A stretch of DNA of 60,315 bases, taken from contig CALZHQ010000008.1 in NCBI GenBank assembly GCA_945787295.1, forward strand, positions 1 to 60,315, in the 5' to 3' direction. Origin of the DNA: an uncultured Desulfuromonadales bacterium (GTDB lineage Bacteria; Desulfobacterota; Desulfuromonadia; Desulfuromonadales; Geopsychrobacteraceae). Below, piece by piece: positions 58,109-60,315 of this stretch (positions are counted from its first letter, which is position 1; every line of letters starts with the position of its first letter). The translations under genes were made by a program, and so were the position numbers. Below the pieces are notes generated by a model. That model saw nothing but the letters and a program-made list of their open reading frames with translations. It ran no database searches and was not told where the DNA came from.

Positions 58109-60315
58109 GGATTTCGATACTTATAGGCCTGATTGCCGGCCTGCTGAGCCTGGTACTGTTGGTGGGAGGCTACTGGATCCTGCAGACTCCGTCAGGCACT
58201 CGCTGGTTGCTGACCCAGCTCCCTGAGTGGACCGGAACCGAGCTGCAGATTGGTCGCATCGAGGGAACGCTTGGGGGGCGGCTGCAACTTGACGACATTG
58301 AGCTGCAGCAGCAGGACGCGCGGCTGAGGATCGGGCATTTATCTGTCCAGAATCGTTTGCTTAATCTGTTTCCACCTGCACTGGAATTGGACCAGCTGCG
58401 CTGCGAACAGATTCACATTCAACGCTCCGCGCCAGCAGAGAAAAAACCGCAGGGAAAATTCCGCTGGCCGGAACCGCCCTGGTTACTGGAGCTTTTGCAG
58501 CTTGAATTAAACGGCTTCGCGTTGCGCGATTTCAGGTGGCAGGAGGCTGAGCAGGCGCCGCTGCAACTGGGATCATTTCGAGGCAGCCTGGTTTGGCAAG
58601 ATGGCCGTTTACAGGGGCAACAGCTGCAGCTGGAAAACGACCAATTTCAAGGGCAGGGTTCTTTCCTTGCCGGGCTGATAGAGCCGGAATTGAAGTTAGT
58701 CGCACAGGTGCAAACAACTGCTCCTGAGGCGTCATCGCGGTCGCTACAGATAACAGCAGATCTCCAGCCGGAAACTGCCGAGCAATTCCTGCGGGGACCC
58801 GTCTCGCTGAGTGTTTCCGAGGCGGAAAAGGGACTATTGGTCGCGAGCGCCGAATTGGGCTTGACGACGGAACGACTGTTCTTTCGGGCGTTGCAATTAA
58901 GTCGCCCGAACCGCGCAGGGAAAATAACCGCCACGGGCAGCCTGGGTTTTAGCGGTGAAGCTCCCGAATTGGCGATGCAGTTACAGCTCAGCAAGGTCGA
59001 CCTTGAGACCGAAACCGGACAACCGCTACAGCTTTCCGGAACCATGCAACTTTCGGGGGCACTGGCGTCTTACCGTGGCCAGTTCGAGTTGGAAAGCCAG
59101 GGCGCAGGACCGGCCACGGCCCGTTTGACGGGTCAATTCAACGGTGACCGACAACATCTTGAGCTGACTCAACTTCATGGCGATTGGTTGTCAGGCACAA
59201 TCAGTGGTCAGGCTCAGGTCGGCTGGGAACAAGGTTGGCAACTGCAGGCAGAGCTGTCCGGTCGTGCTATCGACCCGCAACTGCTGCAGCCGCAACTGGC
59301 GGGACAGGTGAACTTCGATTTGCAGACCGATGTTGGCGAAACTGCCCAGGGGCTGCGCAATGGGCAATTTCATATACAACTTCATGACTCGATTTTGCAC
59401 AGGAAGCCGCTGAACGGAGAGGTTTCACTGCAGTTGCGCGACAATGCTCTGCTGGTTGAAAAACTCTTTCTGCAAGGAGAGGGTCTGCAACTAAAAGGCA
59501 GCGGAAACCCTGCCGAGCGGCTGACAGTCAGCTGGCAGATTGACCGATTGCAGCAGCTGTTGAAGGGGGCCAGTGGCCGCATTGCCGGCAAGGGGTGGTT
59601 GCGTCTGCGGCAACAGCGGCTGGCAACTGAGTTCAGCGCCACAGCTGAACAGCTTGCTTTTCAGCAGTGGCAGCTGGGCCAGCTGACTTTGCAGGGGAAA
59701 ACCGATGATGCGGCAAGCAGCTGGCAGCTGCGACTGGTTGGTGAAAAGCTGCTCGGCCTGGCCATAAAACAGCCGCTTGAGAACTTTAATATGGAGCTGA
59801 ATGGTGCTCTTGCCGACCATCAGCTCACTCTCGACATTGCAGCGCCGCAGGGCATTGTTGCCGCCGGCTTCAACGGCGGCTGGGATGGGCAACAGTGGCG
59901 GGGAGAACTGGCTAGTTTTCAGACCAGGAAGACTCCTCTGGGAGGCTGGCATTTGCAAAAAACGACCCCCTTGCAACTCTCAGCCGATTTGATCGACATC
60001 GGGCCGCTATTGCTGCGCAGTCGCAAGGGTGCTGAGTTGCAGTTGCAAGGCCGTTATCAGCCTCGCTCGCAACATGCGGAAGCGGAGCTCAGCTGGGACC
60101 GCCTGGAGCTTTCGCTGCTACAGCCCTGGTTGGCTGATTGGCAGATCGCTGGACAAAGTAGCGGCCGCATAGAACTGCGGCGGGGAGAGCACAATAGCCT
60201 GCACGGACGGCTCAGCGCCGATGGAGAACTGCAACGTCAGCAGTTTAAGCTCGAGTTCGTCAAAAGTTCGCTTGCCCTCGACTGGGATGAACAGGGGCTG
60301 TTGGGGGAGCTGCAA
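58102..60315 (+). CDS. tamB: TamB-like translocation/assembly protein, N-terminal part
   Basis: The frame is open from ATG at 58102 to the window end (738 codons, no stop), so the gene is truncated by the window. It starts inside the last codons of tamA. An N-terminal membrane anchor (ISILIGLIAGLLSLVLLVGG, then WILQTPSGTRWLL) is followed by long beta-rich, Gln/Leu-rich repeats typical of the AsmA/TamB bridge proteins (WTGTELQIGRIEGTLGG near the start is characteristic). The conserved C-terminal DUF490 region lies beyond the window. Confidence 0.88.
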   Translation, partial: MVRISILIGLIAGLLSLVLLVGGYWILQTPSGTRWLLTQLPEWTGTELQIGRIEGTLGGRLQLDDIELQQQDARLRIGHLSVQNRLLNLFPPALELDQLRCEQIHIQRSAPAEKKPQGKFRWPEPPWLLELLQLELNGFALRDFRWQEAEQAPLQLGSFRGSLVWQDGRLQGQQLQLENDQFQGQGSFLAGLIEPELKLVAQVQTTAPEASSRSLQITADLQPETAEQFLRGPVSLSVSEAEKGLLVASAELGLTTERLFFRALQLSRPNRAGKITATGSLGFSGEAPELAMQLQLSKVDLETETGQPLQLSGTMQLSGALASYRGQFELESQGAGPATARLTGQFNGDRQHLELTQLHGDWLSGTISGQAQVGWEQGWQLQAELSGRAIDPQLLQPQLAGQVNFDLQTDVGETAQGLRNGQFHIQLHDSILHRKPLNGEVSLQLRDNALLVEKLFLQGEGLQLKGSGNPAERLTVSWQIDRLQQLLKGASGRIAGKGWLRLRQQRLATEFSATAEQLAFQQWQLGQLTLQGKTDDAASSWQLRLVGEKLLGLAIKQPLENFNMELNGALADHQLTLDIAAPQGIVAAGFNGGWDGQQWRGELASFQTRKTPLGGWHLQKTTPLQLSADLIDIGPLLLRSRKGAELQLQGRYQPRSQHAEAELSWDRLELSLLQPWLADWQIAGQSSGRIELRRGEHNSLHGRLSADGELQRQQFKLEFVKSSLALDWDEQGLLGELQ

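Overview
The gene content points to a Gram-negative bacterium of the Desulfuromonadales/Geobacter type (Desulfuromonas, Pelobacter and relatives). This is an inference. It rests on LptD, TamA/TamB and lipoprotein-type envelope genes beside a cdaA-cdaR-glmM cluster, citramalate synthase next to aspartate kinase, an acetate-type symporter with a DUF485 partner, and many zinc-ribbon miniproteins. Most of the window is ordinary, densely packed chromosomal housekeeping DNA. I see no insertion sequence, prophage, CRISPR array or rRNA.

Layout. Positions 1-1688: an IclR-family regulator (minus strand), flanked by palindromes and the start of a minus-strand gene cut by the window edge. 1689-11199: a full tryptophan operon trpE-G-D-C-B2-F-B-[DEAD-box helicase]-A, with both a TrpB2-type and a normal TrpB. 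11275-18388: accD, folC, lptD, an FtsB/DivIC-like gene, argS and a SPOR-domain gene. 18459-18645: an initiator-tRNA-like gene with its own promoter and terminator and a strange double 3' end. 18854-29712: tilS, ftsH, folP, cdaA, cdaR, glmM, pdxJ, acpS, nnrE-nnrD, a CBS-pair gene and tsaE. 29869-32695: lysC and cimA. 33298-36448: a zinc-ribbon miniprotein, an unrecognised membrane protein, and the actP-like symporter with its DUF485 partner. 36890-50974, all minus strand: epmA/efp, an FMN reductase with a diguanylate cyclase, a Cys-rich miniprotein, then trmFO-maf-yggS-gph-flippase, topA, smg, dprA, a LysM protein and a CpoB/YbgF-like lipoprotein. 51377-60315: a U32 peptidase, an M48 protease, a repeat-rich gap, three small genes, trpS, tamA, and tamB running off the end.

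The most interesting signals are outside the genes. First, a 16-bp motif (ATAATACGYTGTTATA) lies between the -35 and -10 elements of candidate promoters for both iclR and, 35 kb away, the actP operon. Related half sites precede the truncated gene at the left edge. Together these suggest a small acetate-uptake regulon. Second, the initiator-like tRNA has two T-arms in tandem, the second with a different acceptor strand and CCA. Third, a ~100-bp intergenic element occurs twice in inverted orientation, once inside the trp operon beside the helicase insertion and once near 54.2 kb, next to a second, hairpin-rich intergenic block.
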